NCBI GenBank assembly: GCA_030737835.1
Contig: CM060850.1
Coordinates: 29,615,716-29,679,715 of the forward strand
Direction of reading: 5' to 3'
DNA from: Acorus gramineus
Lineage: Eukaryota; Streptophyta; Magnoliopsida; Acorales; Acoraceae
Length of the DNA: 64,000 nucleotides
Shown: positions 60,204-64,000 of the stretch, piece by piece
Layout: the number at the start of each line of letters is the position of its first letter
Numbering within the stretch: the stretch's first letter is position 1
Made by a program: the position numbers and the translations under genes
The notes under the pieces: generated by a model
Databases searched by the model: none
The model's input: the letters and a program-made list of their open reading frames with translations, nothing else
Told to the model about the DNA's origin: nothing

Positions 60204-63200
60204 ATGTGGTACCAAGCGCAAATGCCCCTCCCTCTTCCGCCCCTTCCGACGGTCAGTCTCCTCTCTCGACCTTCCTTTCTTTCTTTTCTTTCTTGAAATC
60301 TTCACGGATTTGTGTTTTTTTGGGTTTTCTAAGGGCGCGCCGGATACATAAATCTGGGGAACACGTGTTACATGAATTCGGTTCTCTTCACTCACACCGT
60401 CCCGTTCGTGGAGAGGCTCTCTTCGATTTTGTCCGATCACCAGATGTCCTGTCACTGTAAGATCCGAAACCCTAATTTCTTTTTTTTGTTTTTAGGGTTT
60501 CTTGGGGTTTTTTAGGGTTTCTTTTGGGACCGATTTGATTTTTCTGTTCGGGCAGCTGGAACGGTTGATTTCTGTTCGATGTGTGCGTTGCACAAGCTCG
60601 TCAAGAATTCAGCAGAAACTTGACAGGTATCGCTACCTTAATATGTTTTTTTTGGTTGTTTTGTTGGTTGGTTTCAAGAAATGTTGCAGTGATTTAATTT
60701 AATGGTTTGATGAAAAGTTCTTTTTTTTTTTCGGATTTAATTTAATGGTTTCAAGAAGTGTATTTTTTTATTATATAACCCTCATTGATGTATGCAATAG
60801 TGTTGATCAGAGGTTGTGCTTTATGTACAGCTTGTGTGTATAGAATTGAAATTTTTGTTGAACCAAAGCCTGAATTGATTATATTGTTTATGCCTTCTCA
60901 TTGTACACTTTAAAACTTGTATTAAAAAACATGAAAAACAATTTTATTGATTATTAAGTTTCTTGATCACCAGCTCTGCGCCCAACATTTAAATCCTTTA
61001 ACCAAGAGGATGCCCATGAGTTCCTAATCGGATTATTAAAATAATCTCAAGTCATGTGGTTCTCTAAACGGAGCAAGTGAAAATCTTGTTGCCCCATCTT
61101 TGAAGGCAGTCTAAATCACCAGGTTGTTTACATGAGCTTACTTTTTTTTCTTCTTTTGTCCCGCTTTTCCAATATCTATAATATACTTGGTTGTCACATC
61201 ATGGATTTTAACCCTCGCTTGATACATCTACAGGTGCTCTTCTCTGGTTGCGGATATGTTTCTGCAACCCCCGAGCCTTTGCATAGTCTAAGCTTAGCGA
61301 TAGACAAATCTGATAGCCTCCTGGATGCTCTTAAATTCTTTATGATCGTTGAGCGATTGGAGGGACTGACTTGTGATGAGTGCAAGATGACTGTTGCTAA
61401 GGAGAAGGGGTACACTTTTGATCAGGCACCACTGGTTGTATTCTTCCATCTTAAGAGATTCAGCATTGAATCTAACGATATCCAAAAGATGGACAAGTTT
61501 GTAGAGTTTCCTTTGGAGCTGAACTGGCAACCTTTCCATGGAGGAACACAAGAGAACAAAGTGAGGGTCATAGTCACTTGTTTTCTACTTGATTTTTCTC
61601 TTCTTTAACGCTTGTTATCAATCAACAAAAGCTAATTTTGTAGGAGAAAAAAAAAATTATGTTGCTGGAAGAGATGCTATACAACTTGTATGCGGTGATG
61701 GTCCATATTGGGAGTTGTGGATCAGGGCATTACATAAGCTACGTTCATCCTTCACCTGGCTCATGGTATCAATTGAATGATTCAGAGGTAATCTCATAGT
61801 TAATTCAGTACCGTTCAAGTAAAAATCTTTAAAAACGTTTTCTTTGAACTTCTTTAGATAACTCTTTAAAAATTCTTCATTTTTTTCCGGGATAGACGAG
61901 ACATGAGAGTGCTTAACTAAACAGTCTATGATGTTGGTTCTGAATTGTGGAATTTCTTGACAGGTTTCTCAAGTTTCTGAAGGGGTGGTTCTTAAACAAA
62001 ATGCTTACCTTCGCTTTTACATAAGACAAAATTCTCCCTGGTTTTCAAGTTATATGGAAAAATTGGAGAAAGAATCCTCCTCAGGAGGCCCAGGACCCAT
62101 AATAGAAAATGCAAAAAATGTTTGTGCTATACCTCGGTCAGCCAAGCAGAAAATGGATGCTGAACAGATAATTAATGAGTTTTTGAGTAATGTCAATAAT
62201 GGACCTGAAGGATTTAACCTCAAGGAAGAATCTTCGACTTCTGCGTTACATAAAAATTATCCAGGCATCGATTCTTTTTCGGTAGTGCCTAGTAGTTCTA
62301 TGAAAGCTAAAACCAAAGTAGACAATACTGCTGCAGACGCAATGAGTAAAATTCCATTCACACCTCCCCCCCCCCCCCTGACTGGTTCCATGGTTCAAAT
62401 GCGTCACAGTGAACAGTCTTCAGGTAAGATAGTTTCGATTATCTCACCCATTATTTTCTTTTTCATGTTTTGGTTATCAATCTGATTCTTAATTCTGGTA
62501 ATTAAAATTTAATGAGGTAAATGTTGTAGGCTGCAGAAAAAAAAAGTCCCAGACCATTTAGCTCTGAAGATAAAGTCTTCACCCCCACACCACGCCCTCC
62601 CACCCTACCCCCCCACAGAGAATGAAGATGGTAATCCCATTGATTTCAAAGTGATCCTTTTTCTATCAATAGCTTATTTGAGTATCTTTGCACTTTATGC
62701 ATATGAAAATTGAAAAAAATCAGAAACATGGATTGGGTTACTTGGTAAAGTGGTGACCATATCACTTACTGTATTGCTGGCTTGGAAAAGGCGCAACATT
62801 TATGTATTGCGTGCAGTTTTATTTTTGGCTGTTATAGCATATCTTGCTCTGAGTGTATCATTAGTGACCAAGAAGACAACAGACCAGAAGTCAGCATAAT
62901 GATTCCACAGATCCAATGCGCGACAGTGGACAGTCTTCAGGTAAGACAGTTTTGATTTGGTTATCGATCTGATTTAATTTTGGTAAATACAGCATATTCT
63001 GGTAATTACAACATAAAGGTAATTACAAAAAAAACCACCTTTGTTTCAACAACAGAAACAATTGTACAAGAGGCTTAGGTCCGTCATCTCCATATGATTA
63101 AGAAAATTAAAAAAATCAAAGCCAACTAGAATTTTCTGAGACGCTCCTATGAAGCAATTTTTTCAAAATCACTAACTCCAATAAGAATATGTTTTCGGGA

Positions 63201-63422
63201 CTCAAATTCGTTAATTGATCTTTGCACGTAATGATAATATTCAGCTTTTGATAGTGGCACTCAGCAACAAATTCAATCCTCTTTTTTCTCTTTGTAATTC
63301 AAATAGTTCATTAAACATTACAAATTGTTCTCATAAGAATTCTTCTTCTCTTCATTGCAGGTAGTGATATGTCAAGTGACAGCCCAACAAGAAGCAAAAA
63401 TTCAGACATGGGGATCCGTTAG
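60204..63422 (+). pseudogene. Ubiquitin-specific protease (UBP/USP) with broken 5' half
   Basis: A thiol deubiquitinase of the USP family. The Cys box GYINLGNTCYMNSVL lies in 60334-60456, but the residues after it (FTHTV) lack about two that the usual NSVLQCLTHT form has. The next exon (60556-60626) ends CALHKLVKNSAET then TGA at 60621. The part with TFKSFNQEDAHEFLIGLLK (60974 on) runs into TAA and later TGA, and cannot be joined in frame. By contrast, the 3' exons splice cleanly: 61234-61560, 61644-61787 (GSGHYISYV, catalytic His box), 61964-62423 (QNAYLRFYIRQNSPWFSS) and 63361-63422, ending MGIR. So a nearly complete gene has a disabled 5' half. It is closest to UBP20-23-like members by memory. 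Assembly errors are an alternative explanation. Confidence 0.75.
62619..62899 (+). other. Cryptic exon-like membrane-helix frame in UBP 3' region
   Basis: A polypyrimidine tract and CACAG precede an open frame that joins in phase with the UBP exon ending at 62423 (ENEDGNPIDFK then VILFLSIAYLSIFALYAY). One TGA (62711) interrupts it, after which the same frame continues to TAA at 62897 through two further hydrophobic stretches (LLGKVVTISLTVLLAW and AVLFLAVIAYLALSVSLV). I do not recognise the source protein. It could be an alternative last exon giving a C-terminal membrane anchor, or a fragment of another gene. Confidence 0.45.
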
Positions 63423-64000
63423 GTATAATGGCACTCCAACATTCTTTTCTCATACATTACAGACCACTATAACAATGTACAAATTCAGGTTTATTCTTTT
63501 CTGGAAAAATTCTGTTTGATAATGCATTGGGGGGAAGAAAAACAGGCCTCTCAAAATGATGTGTAGAAGAGTAGAAGACAGTATATGATGTAATAGAATG
63601 CTCATTCCTTTGGTTGTTGCATCTCTCTCCTTTTTGTTTGCTATTGTTCATAGTACAAACTCAGAGAACTCTGTCCTGGAGATCATTAATGAAGCTTGAA
63701 GCTAATGATGAGAGCTTTTTGCTGGTTTCTCCTGCGATGTTCTTTAGGGATGAGATGTCCTGCGATGCCTGAATACAGAATCGAATGAGATATCAAGTTC
63801 AGATAGTACAGTTATCAGAACAGGAAGCACCAGAATACATGAATTATGTTCGTTTGGCTCACCAAAGCCAAGTCAAATGTTTATTCAGTTTAAAAACTAG
63901 GTGGGTGTTGCTATATGCCCCTGTTTGGGGTGGGGCCTGATAAGGGTGGAATAGTAAATAAAAGTTACTGTTTGCTTAATGCAGATAAACCCCATGGCTA
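63423..64000. other. UBP 3' flank, no gene seen
   Basis: Sequence beyond the last UBP stop, probably 3' UTR and flank. No coding family or RNA gene recognised up to the window edge. Confidence 0.45.

Noticed and set aside
1..64000. A multi-gene cluster or novel defence or biosynthetic system
   Set aside because: The recognised genes belong to unrelated standard plant families on both strands, separated by kilobases of repeat-rich DNA, with no shared architecture suggesting a joint system.

Overview
This window is nuclear DNA from a flowering plant. The evidence is GT-AG spliced genes of plant-specific families (an ABA receptor, an ATL RING-H2 protein, a plant tetraspanin, a PLATZ factor, a plant CNGC channel), a nuclear tRNA-Asp with a Pol III T-run, and AT-rich intergenic DNA loaded with MITEs, fold-back elements, LINE relics and one small LTR element. 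The coding exons of several genes (PYL, ATL, tetraspanin, the cysteine-rich protein at 40.5 kb) are much more GC-rich than their surroundings. I could not assign the species.

Layout: 0-0.7 kb, PYR/PYL abscisic-acid receptor (-). 1.1-1.5 kb, Tourist-like MITE. 4.9-8.9 kb, a small cysteine-rich gene with an in-frame TAG, followed by a partial duplicate of its last exon that is itself internally duplicated. 9.1 kb, tRNA-Asp(GTC) (-). 10.7-11.6 kb, ATL RING-H2 E3 ligase (-). 15.95-19.9 kb, two-exon TET2-like tetraspanin (+) whose 3.1-kb intron holds a tandem duplication and a MITE present in only one of the two copies. 22.8-23.2 kb, LINE scrap. 24.6-25.5 kb, four-exon PLATZ factor (-). 26-29.5 kb, cluster of inverted-repeat elements with a 25-nt G run. 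30.8-32.3 kb, 5'-truncated LINE. 34.7-35.1 kb, Mutator-like MITE. 35.4-37.0 kb, short LTR element with a 5-bp target duplication. 38.6-39.1 kb, hAT-like MITE. 40.5-41.1 kb, plant cysteine/serine-rich protein (+). 45.2-56.0 kb, seven-coding-exon CNGC channel (-) whose introns carry a fold-back element, tandem repeats, SINE-like pieces and a LINE relic. 57.1-58.7 kb, large fold-back element. 60.2-63.4 kb, ubiquitin-specific protease (+) with an interrupted 5' half and an intact 3' half.

The genes are independent transcription units; I see no operon, gene cluster or shared pathway. PYL is an ABA receptor, CNGC a plasma-membrane cation channel, ATL and the UBP relic act in ubiquitin signalling, and the tetraspanin organises membranes, but adjacency here does not show that they work together.

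I found no convincing new biological system. The most unusual items are the UBP relic, with a spliceable membrane-helix frame near its 3' end; the two fold-back elements whose arms are built from short tandem units carrying TCGA motifs; and the tetraspanin intron, where the order of duplication and insertion can be read. Exon boundaries were placed by eye from GT/AG sites, reading phase and remembered family sequences, without alignment software.
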